A DNA stretch of 64,000 nt from Alistipes sp. Lineage in GTDB: Bacteria; Bacteroidota; Bacteroidia; Bacteroidales; Rikenellaceae. The notes under the pieces were generated by a model. The model was not told the DNA's origin. It saw only the letters and a program-made list of their open reading frames with translations, and made no database searches. The stretch lies in NCBI GenBank assembly GCA_017936685.1, contig JAGBFA010000015.1:1-64000 (forward strand), written 5' to 3'. The number at the start of each line of letters is the position of its first letter. Position 1 is the stretch's first letter. Below are positions 52,861 through 61,600 of the stretch, one piece after another. The translations under genes and the position numbers were made by a program.

Positions 52861-53178
52861 GTTCCGTAAAAGAACCCATAACATATATTTATATAGCTAA
52901 TTATCAGCTATATAATATATCTAATTGAAAACATGTTTTATCGTTATACATATAAAATATTGTAAAATGATGCGTCGACATTTTGGCAATGCGACATACC
53001 GCTTTCGGTTCAAATTGTAGTGCGATTTTCAATGATTAAAGATGTTACACATTGAGAATCAATGTATTTCGGGGGGGGGTATTTTAAGTACAAGTAAAAA
53101 ATATACTCAAAACAATCGTATATTAATCAATAATTTACTATCTTTGCGCCAGTATATTTATGGGTTCTTTTACGGAAC
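52861..53178. promoter_or_regulatory. Invertible promoter segment bounded by perfect 21-bp inverted repeats
   Basis: The left arm at 52861-52881 (GTTCCGTAAAAGAACCCATA and one more A) is the exact reverse complement of the right arm at 53158-53178. Between them lie 276 bases with one clear promoter (-7 box TATCTTTG, 53139-53146, plus strand), a 10-bp hairpin (52889-52915) and nine G residues (53071-53079). The right arm ends two bases from the stop codon of a tyrosine recombinase gene. The orientation in this sequence sends transcription away from the capsule operon; inversion would send it into upxY. Confidence 0.9.
53139..53146 (+). promoter_or_regulatory. Capsule promoter in OFF orientation
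   Basis: TATCTTTG, a perfect -7 box, on the plus strand inside the invertible segment. No good -33 box is visible. No CAAAnnTA, the minus-strand version, occurs inside the segment, so only one promoter is present. In the current state it reads antisense into the 3' end of the recombinase gene. Confidence 0.75.
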
Positions 53179-53180
53179 AC

Positions 53181-54374
53181 CTACGCCAAACACCCGATTA
53201 TTTTCTTGTTTGCTTCGTCGATGACAGAATTTTCCAGCATTGTCAGATAAATCCGAGTAGTCTGTTCCGTCGTGTGTCCCATACCCTGGCTAATGACCGA
53301 TATCGGCACATCATGGTTTCTTGCCGCTGTCGCCCAACTGTGACGAGATGTGTATGATGTCAGTTTGCAGCCGCAGCCAAGAATATCCGAAAATCTGCCG
53401 AGCAGACGATTGTAGTGATTCAATGCGGTACGATACTGGCCGTATGCTTCGGCGGCATCTACCGAGGTCAGTATAGGAAACACGTAAGGCGATTCCGACA
53501 CGGAATAACGGTCTATAATGCGCTGAACACACGGCTCGATCTTTACAGACAGGAGCTGTCCCGTCTTGCGGCGGGCATAGCATATCACCCCGTTTTGCAG
53601 ATTAGCCTTTCTCAAATAGGCGATATCGACGAAAGCCATTCCGCGAGTACAATAACTGAAAATAAACAAATCCCGCGTAAGGGCGAGTTGCGAGCCTTCT
53701 GGCAGTTCAAGCCGGTGCAATCGTGCTATGACCGACTCCAATACCGCCCGCTTGCGCGTATGATCGATGCCTGTATATACCTCCGTAAACGGGTGCGACT
53801 GCACAACAAGCCCCTGCCTTACGGCTTTGTTGTAGACGGCACGCAATACCCGCATATAGAACGACACGGAATTACGCACCAAGCCTCGCCTGACGAGGAA
53901 TGCGTTATAATTTGCAATCACATGTCCGGTCAGGGCGCAGATCGGCAGTCGCTCGCCTCCCAGAAACTCGCCGAAACTGCTCATCGTCTTTTCGTAGTTT
54001 CTTGCCGTTCCCAGTCGGTTCGAAGCACGCAGCACCTCTATCTGGGTGCGCATATAATCCAATACCGAAATAGGGTTCCGTGGCAATTTGTTGCCTTTGG
54101 CCACATCTTCCGCCGAATAATCCGCACCGCTGCGGTCAAGTCCGGATATCACTCTCAGAAGCAGTCTGACATCGCTGTCGATGCGAGACTGTGTCATTGA
54201 GCGATCAGGAACATCGTGAAACAGGTTCTCTTCATCTGCCTTCCAGTCAGAAGGCTGCACCCGCAGCATTGTCGTGATCTGCCGGTTTTTGCGATTGTGG
54301 GTGATTTGATAAAAAACAACTCCCGTTCTGCCCTCGACCGTCGAAGGGCGCAATTTTACTTTTATCGAAGCCAT
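53181..54374 (-). CDS. Tyrosine recombinase, probable invertase of the capsule promoter
   Basis: 397 residues. The N-terminal arm domain (MASIKVKLRPSTVEGRTGVVFYQITHNRKNRQI) and the SAM-like core (YMRTQIEVLRASNRLGTARNYEKTMSSFGEFL) are those of Bacteroidetes phage-integrase SAM-like proteins. The catalytic set is Arg in FSYCTRGMAFVDIAYL, Lys in CYARRKTGQLLSV, H-x-x-R as TSRHSWATAA, and GMGHTTEQTTRIYLTML with the nucleophilic Tyr. Its stop lies two bases from the right inverted repeat, so the gene and its target travel together. Tsr-type recombinases of this family invert promoters of surface structures. Confidence 0.9.
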   Translation of the reverse strand: MASIKVKLRPSTVEGRTGVVFYQITHNRKNRQITTMLRVQPSDWKADEENLFHDVPDRSMTQSRIDSDVRLLLRVISGLDRSGADYSAEDVAKGNKLPRNPISVLDYMRTQIEVLRASNRLGTARNYEKTMSSFGEFLGGERLPICALTGHVIANYNAFLVRRGLVRNSVSFYMRVLRAVYNKAVRQGLVVQSHPFTEVYTGIDHTRKRAVLESVIARLHRLELPEGSQLALTRDLFIFSYCTRGMAFVDIAYLRKANLQNGVICYARRKTGQLLSVKIEPCVQRIIDRYSVSESPYVFPILTSVDAAEAYGQYRTALNHYNRLLGRFSDILGCGCKLTSYTSRHSWATAARNHDVPISVISQGMGHTTEQTTRIYLTMLENSVIDEANKKIIGCLA

Positions 54375-54562
54375 GGTATATTATGATATTAAAATGATTC
54401 CACATAAAAAGCCTCGCTTGATCTATCAATAAGCAATAAGGAGCAGCAAGATAATCATTGACGGTTATTGCCCGATACGCCAGGCTCTCGCAGCCGATAC
54501 GTAATCTTGATATGCCGTTTCGTTCTGCGGTATCGAACTTCGGCATATCCACTTATCGGCGG

Positions 54563-54592
54563 TTGCTCTCTTCAAAAATTTTCGTAACTTTG
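54563..54592 (+). promoter_or_regulatory. Promoter of AraC-type regulator, nearly leaderless
   Basis: TTG at 54563-54565 and TAACTTTG at 54585-54592 are separated by 19 bases. The ATG at 54603 would leave a leader of only a few bases. A later in-frame ATG is possible. Confidence 0.6.
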
Positions 54593-54602
54593 CCAGCAAG
54601 AG

Positions 54603-55634
54603 ATGGAACAAAACTCATATACATATTTCATATACGGCATGTGCTTCATGTTTTACGGCATGATGGCACTATTGTTTTGGCACAAGCGTCACGAACGGCT
54701 GCCGCGATTCGTAATGGCATTGATGGTCATCATCTCGCTGCAATGTCTGAAAGACATCTTTTTCATGTCGTATTATCCTCTCGACAACACGAGAGTATGG
54801 CGCATCATGACGGCAGTAGACATGGTGGCGGTACCGCTTTATGCCTTCATTCTCATGGAGCTGTGCCGTCCGGGAATGGTATCGTCGAAGATGATCGTCC
54901 TCTCGATGCTTCCCGTAACCCTGTTACCGGCACTGTATATAGTCACCGACATATATGCGTTCTATATAATGGAAGTGGTATGGGTCGCTATTTACGGAAC
55001 AGGATATGCCGTCTGGACTGTCTTTGCCATACGCCGCTACAACAGGCTTCTGCACCAGCAGTTCTCCTATGAGGAGAATATCGATCTCAGTTGGCTGAAA
55101 ATCATTCTTATATTCTTTTTCGGAATTCTTGCCATGTGGATCTCGGACAGCCTTCATTTCAACATCGACATGGAGCGGCTCTATCTGCTCGGTTCGCTAT
55201 TGATGTGGATATTCCTCTCTTATTTCATATACAAACACCAGAGCGTCATCAGCGAACTGAGATCGTCGCATACGGAGGAGCCTCAGACAGAGGAAGAGGA
55301 GTCGCTGTTGGCAGCCAGAATCAAGATATTGTTCGATGAGCAGAGAGTGTTTCTCGACCCCGATCTGAAATTGACCGACATAGCCTCGATGACAGGAAGC
55401 AACCGCACCTACGTGAGCCGCTTCTTCAATCGCGAACAGAAGATCTCGTTCTTCGATTTCGTCAACGGCTATCGGGTGCGCTTCGCGATAGAGCTATTGA
55501 AAACCTCCGACGAGAAGATAGAGGTCATTGCCGAAAAGAGCGGATTCAACTCACGACAGTCGTTCCATCGGGTATTCTCGAAAGTCACCGGACTGACCCC
55601 CGAACGCTTCCGCACAGACAATGCAGGGGATTGA
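54603..55634 (+). CDS. Membrane-bound AraC-family transcription regulator
   Basis: 343 residues. Residues 1-210 hold about six membrane helices (FIYGMCFMFYGMMALLFWHK, FVMALMVIISLQCLKDIFFM, LPVTLLPALYIVTDIYAFYI, IILIFFFGILAMWISDSLHF). Residues 235-340 are a C-terminal AraC DNA-binding domain: LTDIASMTGSNRTYVSRFFN, then VIAEKSGFNSRQSFHRVFSKVTGLTPERFR. This topology is typical of Bacteroidetes regulators sensing an envelope or membrane signal. It lies divergently from the recombinase gene; the WG-repeat gene follows 123 bases later and is a possible target. Confidence 0.9.
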   Translation: MEQNSYTYFIYGMCFMFYGMMALLFWHKRHERLPRFVMALMVIISLQCLKDIFFMSYYPLDNTRVWRIMTAVDMVAVPLYAFILMELCRPGMVSSKMIVLSMLPVTLLPALYIVTDIYAFYIMEVVWVAIYGTGYAVWTVFAIRRYNRLLHQQFSYEENIDLSWLKIILIFFFGILAMWISDSLHFNIDMERLYLLGSLLMWIFLSYFIYKHQSVISELRSSHTEEPQTEEEESLLAARIKILFDEQRVFLDPDLKLTDIASMTGSNRTYVSRFFNREQKISFFDFVNGYRVRFAIELLKTSDEKIEVIAEKSGFNSRQSFHRVFSKVTGLTPERFRTDNAGD

Positions 55635-55714
55635 CATATTTTTATTACCGAAGTTTTTTATCGTTTACGACTGCAAATTTACTATTCATGACTCATGTGC
55701 GGCCAGGCAGACGG

Positions 55715-55722
55715 TAATTTTG
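55715..55722 (+). promoter_or_regulatory. Promoter -7 box of WG-repeat protein gene
   Basis: TAATTTTG, 35 bases before the ATG at 55758, fits the -7 consensus. Confidence 0.5.
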
Positions 55723-55757
55723 TGTAAATAAAATATCGAATAACCAAAACACAAAAT

Positions 55758-58286
55758 ATGATAAAGAAGATGTTGAAAAACGCATCGGCGACGATTCTTA
55801 TCGTATTGTCGATATCAGCGGCACCCGTTACTGCCGAAGCCCAGTTCTTCAAGAAACTTGCGAAAGGACTCGAAAAGGTCAACAAGGGTCTTGAAAAGGT
55901 GGAGAACGCGCTCGACCCCAACAGTTGGAGCAAATCGCAGTCCGACTCTTCAAATCCCGCAGATTCTTCCGAGCAGAATGCCGCGACCGAGTCGGCGAAA
56001 GGTCATGAGCCTGTGCCGATCGGAAACAAGCACCCGTTCGTTACGGCCGAGACGAAATATATGCAGCTCGCACGGGTCTACGATGACACCGTCTCAGATG
56101 TACACGAAGGGGTCTTTGCAATCAACCAAAACGGACTGTTCTCGTTTTGGACCGTCGACGGGCAGTGTCTGTTCGCTGCCGAGTGGAAACTGAACAATCA
56201 GAGCGGCTCCAACTACGGCCGGGCTCCGAGATTCGATTCGGGCGTAGCGGTAGCCGTTCATAAAGACCCGAACGCCGACGGGAAATCGGTGCATTCACTG
56301 CTCTATCTCGACGGCAGCGTGAAGTCGTTAGACGCCAACTGGACGGCCGTGACGCAATTCGTCGACGGTCTTGCTTTGGTCACACAGAGCATCAACTACA
56401 ATAAATCATACTTCTTCATCAATCCTCGCGGCGAAAAGGCGTTCCCCCACTTGAATATCACCGGCCGCGACGATGACTCCATGCGACGACTATGCGACGG
56501 GCTGCGAGCCGTGCATTTCATAACGGACGACGATCCCTACGGCAAGTGGGGCTTCATCGATGTTGCGGGCAATGTCGTGATTCCCGGCCGCTATACCCGT
56601 GCCGGCGATTTCCACGGCGGATACTGCTGGGTAAATGAGGAGGGCAGCAACGACATGATTCTTATCGACAAGACCGGCAAGGAGATATATCGCACCGACA
56701 AGACGAGCGTAAGCAGCGTAGGCGACGGTATCTTCTATGCCGTCGTAGCCGGCCAGACAGTATATTACGACATTTCGGGCAGGGAGCTGGCGCGATTCGA
56801 AGACGGCAACACCTTCCTCGGCGGACATGCGTTTGTTAGCAGCAGCCATACCGTATCAATGGTCGACACGCAGTTCAACAATCTGAAAACGTACCCGAAC
56901 GACGTGCTAAATGCCGTAGTCACATCGCAGCACGGACCTGTATTCGGTGAGATCGACCTTGCCACCTATCGGATCATGACGGGCAATTTCGTCATCGACA
57001 GCGACGGCGAGATCGTGTTGGAGGACTGGTCGGGCGAGTATGACCGATACATGCTGAGCGGCTTCGGCATGTTCCGCAAATCGGGCTATGCCAAGTTGAC
57101 GAATATCCGCATCGACAACGAGCAATACAAAGGTTTGGTGCGCACCGACGGCACTGTCGAGTGGCTGTTCGGCACGACCCCCACGCCCGACATATCGCAT
57201 CTGCCGCCGACACCGGAACCGATCGATCCCGACGATCCGGATATTCCTCCCATAGGCGATCCTATTCCGGTCGATCCGGAGACACCGCCGATCGGGCCAA
57301 AGGAGTGGAGCGACCCTCAATATAGTGTCAGCGTAACACAGGAGGGCGAGGGCAGCGTTGCTCTGTCGCCTACGGCCACTGTCGGTTATGGCGAGTTGGT
57401 GACCGTTACGGCCTCGGCGGCCGAAGGCTGGGCATTGGCCGGCATCGAATCCGAGCCTAATGTCGCCGCGATTGCGTCGGGACAGCCGTTTGCCGTGACG
57501 TGCAATCTGAATATCAAGGTCAAATTCATCAAAAAAGAGGTGGTCGAACCCGTTCGCAAGAGCGGAGCCTACCAGGGAGTGCAAAAGGTTGAGCTGATAA
57601 AGGACGATCTCTACGAGGATATTGCCGTCTATGCCGAGATGAGCAGCAATTCGGCGATAAGCTCGCCCTACGGAGACCGCACACAGGGCTTTATCGTGGT
57701 GATGTTCGATGCGTCCAAACGCTATGTCGGCAAGGACGCGAGCACCTATATCTTTGCGGCACCGCTGCGTATCGTGGGTTATCAGAAAGACGGGAACACC
57801 GGACGCGAGTGGTTGGTGGCCGACGGAGGGTCGGTTACCTACGGCAAGTTGGAAGTAACCCCGAGCAATCCCCTGATGGCTCTCTACATGAATACGGCAA
57901 TGGCTTTCGACGGACACAGCTCGCCCGAGGTCATTCCGCGCCGATACCGCATAGAGATGCTCGACTACAACGCCGATACCGACGAGTTTACATTGGGCGA
58001 ACTTCAAACATACTCCGTCAAGACAGGCGGCTGGGTCGACGCTCAGAGCGATGCCGTCACGGAGACTACCCGCGGCATGTTCGTCAGCAAAACCGACCAT
58101 GGACTACCGGCCGATCTCTTCATGGGTGTGAAGATGAAGCCCACCCCGAAGCGCAACGACGTGCAGTGGTATCCACCAGTGGTTTGGTACGACAACAACG
58201 AGTCGACCCTGCGCAGCATCGTCGAGCAGATGGGCAATGCCTACCGCAGCTATCGTTCCGACTGCGAGGATATGTTTGCAAAATAA
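55758..58286 (+). CDS. Secreted WG-repeat protein with InlB-like repeat and unknown C-terminal domain
   Basis: 842 residues. A signal peptide (KNASATILIVLSISAAPVTAEA) leads to a short amphipathic repeat (KKLAKGLEKVNKGLEKVENAL). Residues 90-450 are WG-like beta-propeller repeats (GVFAINQNGLFSFW, GLALVTQSINYNKSYFFINPRGE, GKWGFIDVAGNVVIPGRY). A Pro/Asp linker (TPEPIDPDDPDIPPIGDPIP) follows, then SVSVTQEGEGSVALSPTATVGYGELVTVTA, a divergent InlB B-repeat. The last 280 residues are an unrecognised domain. It is probably a periplasmic or surface protein. A strong bidirectional terminator follows. Confidence 0.82.
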   Translation: MIKKMLKNASATILIVLSISAAPVTAEAQFFKKLAKGLEKVNKGLEKVENALDPNSWSKSQSDSSNPADSSEQNAATESAKGHEPVPIGNKHPFVTAETKYMQLARVYDDTVSDVHEGVFAINQNGLFSFWTVDGQCLFAAEWKLNNQSGSNYGRAPRFDSGVAVAVHKDPNADGKSVHSLLYLDGSVKSLDANWTAVTQFVDGLALVTQSINYNKSYFFINPRGEKAFPHLNITGRDDDSMRRLCDGLRAVHFITDDDPYGKWGFIDVAGNVVIPGRYTRAGDFHGGYCWVNEEGSNDMILIDKTGKEIYRTDKTSVSSVGDGIFYAVVAGQTVYYDISGRELARFEDGNTFLGGHAFVSSSHTVSMVDTQFNNLKTYPNDVLNAVVTSQHGPVFGEIDLATYRIMTGNFVIDSDGEIVLEDWSGEYDRYMLSGFGMFRKSGYAKLTNIRIDNEQYKGLVRTDGTVEWLFGTTPTPDISHLPPTPEPIDPDDPDIPPIGDPIPVDPETPPIGPKEWSDPQYSVSVTQEGEGSVALSPTATVGYGELVTVTASAAEGWALAGIESEPNVAAIASGQPFAVTCNLNIKVKFIKKEVVEPVRKSGAYQGVQKVELIKDDLYEDIAVYAEMSSNSAISSPYGDRTQGFIVVMFDASKRYVGKDASTYIFAAPLRIVGYQKDGNTGREWLVADGGSVTYGKLEVTPSNPLMALYMNTAMAFDGHSSPEVIPRRYRIEMLDYNADTDEFTLGELQTYSVKTGGWVDAQSDAVTETTRGMFVSKTDHGLPADLFMGVKMKPTPKRNDVQWYPPVVWYDNNESTLRSIVEQMGNAYRSYRSDCEDMFAK

Positions 58287-58308
58287 CCGGTCGCACAGGC
58301 CGCATGAC

Positions 58309-58349
58309 AAATAGCGCGTGTCGAAATTCATATTCGACACGCGCTATTT
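58309..58349. terminator. Bidirectional terminator
   Basis: A perfect 17-bp inverted repeat (58309-58325 and 58333-58349) with a 7-base loop and A/T-rich flanks lies between the convergent WG-repeat and PNPOx-like genes. Confidence 0.85.
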
Positions 58350-58403
58350 AAATAAGCGACCCGACGCAAGGCTTAAAAAGCACAATCTGCCGTCCGATAC
58401 GAT

Positions 58404-59084
58404 TTACAGCTTCTCTCGGACAAACTCGCCATTTATCCATACGGTCGCCTCCGTCCCGACGAAATGCAGAAGCAGATAGTTCGGATCGGTCGGTCCGCCG
58501 GGGAAATGGGCGATATACCAATCCTGCCACATGTCGTTGCGGATCTTGTCGTCGGTGACGATCTCGACCGTTCCGCGCAAAGCGACGCTGTCGCCGAGAT
58601 ATGAATAACACAATCCGGCTTTCGGATTCGCTCTGAAATCTGCCACCTTCTCCGAATCGGCACCCGTTGCTATCCACACCTCGTTGCACCCTGCGGTACG
58701 TCCTTTCGCCATGGGTACAGGGCGCGGGAATCCATCGGCATTGACAGATGCCAGTGTCACTGCCGAGCATTGCGCAAGCAGTGCCGCCGCCTTCTCGATA
58801 ACGGTGCTACTCTGCGGCTGCCTCCATCGTTTCAGATGCGGAAAGAACTCGCGCATCTGCGCCTTGGCCTGCTCGGGCGTAAGGTTCCAGCCAGCCGCCT
58901 CGTTCATCTGATCGGTAAACTGCGCACAGAATTCGATCATCTGGTTCATATTGAAGTCCTGCGTGAATCGCCCCTCCTTATAGCAATACATGCAATAGTC
59001 CTCATTACGGCTGCCATCGGCATTCGTACCCTTGTTATCGTCGGTCAGCGGCATACCGCAACTTTGGCAAAATGTCTGTTCCAT
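58404..59084 (-). CDS. Zinc-ribbon plus pyridoxamine 5'-phosphate oxidase-like flavin protein
   Basis: 226 residues. Residues 1-85 form a putative zinc-ribbon domain (FCQSCGMPL, YCMYCYKEGRF, MNQMIEFCAQFTDQM, QAKAQMREFFPHLKRW). Residues 95-225 are a PNPOx/general stress protein 26-like split barrel (ALLAQCSAVTLASVNADGFPRPVPMAKG, NEVWIATGADSEKVADFRANPKAGLCYSY). This two-domain form occurs in anaerobic gut bacteria. Flavin or heme binding is likely; the reaction is unknown. Confidence 0.85.
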   Translation of the reverse strand: MEQTFCQSCGMPLTDDNKGTNADGSRNEDYCMYCYKEGRFTQDFNMNQMIEFCAQFTDQMNEAAGWNLTPEQAKAQMREFFPHLKRWRQPQSSTVIEKAAALLAQCSAVTLASVNADGFPRPVPMAKGRTAGCNEVWIATGADSEKVADFRANPKAGLCYSYLGDSVALRGTVEIVTDDKIRNDMWQDWYIAHFPGGPTDPNYLLLHFVGTEATVWINGEFVREKL

Positions 59085-59323
59085 ATATTTACAATCATCA
59101 TATTCTCAACTACAAAAATAGCAAAAATATTCGATAATCAAAAAAAGTACAAGATCATGATATGGAATAAATGTACCGGCTCAACTACAAGACCTGCAAA
59201 TACTTTTGAAAAAACATCTGACTACATATCTCACCTAAAAGGTTATATGGCAGATGCTTGACCTGATGCGGCAATATTAAGATAATATATCCGCATGTTG
59301 CGTGCAAATTGTGTACAAATAAA

Positions 59324-59362
59324 AAATCAACGAATCGGCTAACGTCTCCAATTCGTTGATTT
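59324..59362 (-). terminator. Terminator downstream of tRNA-Met
   Basis: On the minus strand AAATCAACGAAT pairs with ATTCGTTGATTT (12 bp, 15-base loop) and runs into TTT and an AT-rich tail. It lies six bases after the tRNA. Confidence 0.75.
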
Positions 59363-59367
59363 CCAAG

Positions 59368-59441
59368 TAGCGGGAGAGAGACTTGAACTCTCGACCTCAT
59401 GATTATGAATCATGCGCTCTGACCAGCTGAGCTATCCCGCC
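59368..59441 (-). tRNA. tRNA-Met (CAT)
   Basis: 74 bases. The acceptor GGCGGGA pairs with TCCCGCT, the D-arm has AGCTCAGCTGGTCAGAGC, the anticodon loop is TTCATAA with anticodon CAT, and the T-arm contains AGAGTTCAAGTCTCT. CCA is not encoded. A CAT anticodon could also be elongator Met or a lysidine-modified Ile tRNA; the sequence looks more like an elongator Met type. Confidence 0.93.
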
Positions 59442-59533
59442 ATGCCTTAAAAGCGAGTGCAAAGATACAGCAATTTTTCTTTCGAACAAAAATTTCTGCG
59501 ACTTTTTTATGCTCCCGCCCTATTTTTCTCCAT

Positions 59534-59965
59534 CTAACGATATTCCGCCGTGATAATATCGTCGTCCGAGAAGAACTGGCTCCACTCGATACGTGCATTC
59601 TCGTCGCTGTCCGAACCGTGAATGGCATTGCGCTCCAACGACTCTCCGAAACGGCGGCGAATGGTACCCTCTTCGGCCTTGGCCGGATCGGTGGCTCCGA
59701 TCAGACGGCGGAACTCGGCCACGGCATTTTCATGTTCGACGACTCCGACATACACCGGACCCGAAGTCATGAAATCCACCAAATCGTTGAAAAAGGGTTT
59801 GCCCTTATGCACGGCATAAAAGCGTTCGGCCTGGTTGCGGCTGAAATAGGTCAGACGCAGTGCGATGATGCGGAACCCGCCTTCGATGACGGCATCGATG
59901 ATCTTGCCGGCATTTCCTGCTGCCACGGCATTGGGTTTGATGATTGTAAATGTACGATCGGTCAT
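59534..59965 (-). CDS. ndk: Nucleoside diphosphate kinase
   Basis: 143 residues. RTFTIIKPNAVAAGNAGKII is the family start, with the phosphate-binding Lys, and the phospho-accepting His is in RNAIHGSDSDENARIEWSQFF. It keeps NTP pools balanced by phosphate transfer from ATP. Length and motifs are complete. Confidence 0.97.
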   Translation of the reverse strand: MTDRTFTIIKPNAVAAGNAGKIIDAVIEGGFRIIALRLTYFSRNQAERFYAVHKGKPFFNDLVDFMTSGPVYVGVVEHENAVAEFRRLIGATDPAKAEEGTIRRRFGESLERNAIHGSDSDENARIEWSQFFSDDDIITAEYR

Positions 59966-60001
59966 AACAAGTTTTATTTCGGTTTATATTTACACGTTGT
60001 A

Positions 60002-60009
60002 CAAAGATA
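60002..60009 (-). promoter_or_regulatory. Promoter -7 box of ndk
   Basis: Minus-strand TATCTTTG, 36 bases before the ndk ATG, is a perfect -7 box. Confidence 0.6.
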
Positions 60010-60137
60010 ATCAAATATTCCGAACAGAGCGCATATTGGCATCTATTTTGACTCTCCGGCTGCAATAATCCGACCTTTTGCCCGAGGCCGGCAATCTTCG
60101 CCGCGATCGGGAAAGGATACATAAAACAAACATATTT

Positions 60138-60815
60138 ATGACCGCATCAAACCGTCTCGACACATTGACGCTTCTGGCCAGCATAGCACTGATCACCGCC
60201 CTGTCGATAGAGATCATTCCCTCGAAAGAGTATGTCGTATTTTCGTCGGGATACCTTACCACCGTACTCGTCGTATGCCTTATATACATGGCAGACTTCT
60301 TCGTCAGAATGACATCTGCGGCATCTTCATGGCGTTATTTACGACGCAACATAGTCGTGCTGCTGCTGTCGATACCCTACCAGAATATCGCGCATTGGGT
60401 TACCGGCGGACATATATCTCACGATGCCGCAATCATACTCAGCGGCATAACGCTCCTTCGCGCATTCCTCGCACTATATATCATCGTGCGCTGGCTCGTC
60501 GACAGTTCGATAAACCGGTTGTTCACGGCCTACATCATCACGGTGATCGTATTCACCTATATCTCGGCATTGATATTCTACGAATACGAAGCCTCCGTGA
60601 ATCCACATTTGCACGGTTTCGGCAATGCCCTGTGGTGGGCATGGATGAACGTAACGACGGTCGGTGCCGCCATATTTCCGGTGACGGCCATAGGCAAGAT
60701 CGTATGCGTATTGCTGCCCATGCTCGGCATGGCCATGTTCCCGATATTCACCGTATATGTCACCAACCTCTACAATGCCGCCGTGACAAAACGAAAGGAG
60801 CGGAGTTCACGATAG
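60138..60815 (+). CDS. Potassium channel-like membrane protein
   Basis: 225 residues from ATG at 60138; the frame to 60078 has no better start. Several membrane helices (LTLLASIALITALSIEIIP, YLTTVLVVCLIYMADFF, LRRNIVVLLLSIPYQNIAHW) end in a pore helix with GNALWWAWMNVTTVGAAIFPVTAIGK, where TTVGA stands at the place of the TVGYG filter, then an inner helix (IVCVLLPMLGMAMFPIFTVYVTN). The filter differs from classical K+ channels (GAA for GYG), so selectivity is uncertain. Confidence 0.78.
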   Translation: MTASNRLDTLTLLASIALITALSIEIIPSKEYVVFSSGYLTTVLVVCLIYMADFFVRMTSAASSWRYLRRNIVVLLLSIPYQNIAHWVTGGHISHDAAIILSGITLLRAFLALYIIVRWLVDSSINRLFTAYIITVIVFTYISALIFYEYEASVNPHLHGFGNALWWAWMNVTTVGAAIFPVTAIGKIVCVLLPMLGMAMFPIFTVYVTNLYNAAVTKRKERSSR

Positions 60816-60849
60816 AACTCCGCCCCTGCGTGACACGACTGTCGCCGCC

Positions 60850-61290
60850 CTATTTCTTCTCTTTGAGCAGATCGCGGATCTCGGTCAGCAGCAGCTCCTC
60901 TTTCGTAGGCTCGGGTTCGGGAGCCGGTGCGGGTGCCGCAGCAGGCTCCTCGGCGCGCTTGCGAGAGAGGTTGTTGATGATCTTCACGAAGATGAAGATG
61001 CTGAATGCGATGATCGCAAAATCGATGCACGTCTGAATGAACGCACCGTATTTCCACAGCACGGCCTCGGCCGCAGGCGTGGTATCAGTAGCCTCTACCG
61101 CATCTTTGAGCGTCACCGACAGTTCGGAGAAATCCTTGCCACCAAGCAGCACGCCCACGGGCGGCATGAGGATATCGTTGACCAACGACGAAACGATCTT
61201 GCCGAAAGCACCGCCGATGATAACACCGACAGCCATATCGACCACATTGCCTTTCAAGGCAAACTCCTTGAATTCCTTTAACAATTTCAT
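60850..61290 (-). CDS. mscL: Large-conductance mechanosensitive channel
   Basis: 146 residues from ATG at 61290. [46 protein letters not shown] is split between the S1 helix and TM1, diagnostic of MscL. TM2 is [22 protein letters not shown]. An Ala/Pro/Glu linker ([16 protein letters not shown]) leads to the cytoplasmic helix [11 protein letters not shown]. It releases solutes under osmotic downshock. Confidence 0.96.
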   Translation of the reverse strand: MKLLKEFKEFALKGNVVDMAVGVIIGGAFGKIVSSLVNDILMPPVGVLLGGKDFSELSVTLKDAVEATDTTPAAEAVLWKYGAFIQTCIDFAIIAFSIFIFVKIINNLSRKRAEEPAAAPAPAPEPEPTKEELLLTEIRDLLKEKK

Positions 61291-61339
61291 AATATACTTA
61301 ATTTTATATGGATATTTCTCGTAACATGCTGCAAATGTA

Positions 61340-61347
61340 CAAATATA
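61340..61347 (-). promoter_or_regulatory. Promoter -7 box of mscL
   Basis: Minus-strand TATATTTG, 50 bases before the mscL ATG, fits the -7 consensus. Confidence 0.55.
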
Positions 61348-61410
61348 TTTCCTATCTCGGCATATTTTGACAAAAATTACCCGACCGATAAAAAAAATCT
61401 GCAATCTTTA

Positions 61411-61442
61411 TTTGGGGGTTTGGCAGAATAAACATATCTTTG
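61411..61442 (+). promoter_or_regulatory. Promoter upstream of the small ORF and TonB receptor
   Basis: TTTG (61411-61414) and TATCTTTG (61435-61442), 20 bases apart, match both promoter halves. The start of transcription would be near 61449. Confidence 0.7.
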
Positions 61443-61468
61443 CCGCAGAATATTAAATATCGACAAAC

Positions 61469-61597
61469 ATGAAACGCAAGCACCGATTTACCGATATTAC
61501 CAATATGGCATATCGATATTGTGTTCCTATCGGAAGGGGGGGGGAAAGTATCCTTAATCAGTCGTCGGCGCGCATAAAAATGACATATAATGTATAA
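61469..61597 (+). CDS. Small ORF of 42 codons with a 9-G tract
   Basis: ATG at 61469 to TAA at 61595-61597 encodes 42 residues: MKRKHRFTDITNMAYRYCVP, then IGRGGESILNQSSARIKMTY and NV. It starts about 20 bases after the predicted transcription start and ends three bases before an intrinsic terminator, so promoter, ORF and terminator form a complete unit. Nine consecutive G residues (61536-61544) encode GRGG; a one-base slip would change the C-terminus. It is basic and not membrane-like. It could be a leader peptide, an independent small protein, or chance inside a small RNA. Confidence 0.45.
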   Translation: MKRKHRFTDITNMAYRYCVPIGRGGESILNQSSARIKMTYNV

Positions 61598-61600
61598 CAA

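Noticed and set aside
53042..53224. 60-codon open frame inside and beyond the invertible segment
   Set aside because: It crosses the inverted repeat and promoter and runs antisense into the recombinase gene; no protein features.
56907..58100. 397-codon open frame on the minus strand
   Set aside because: Shadow of the WG-repeat protein, arising from high-GC codon use; composition is not protein-like.
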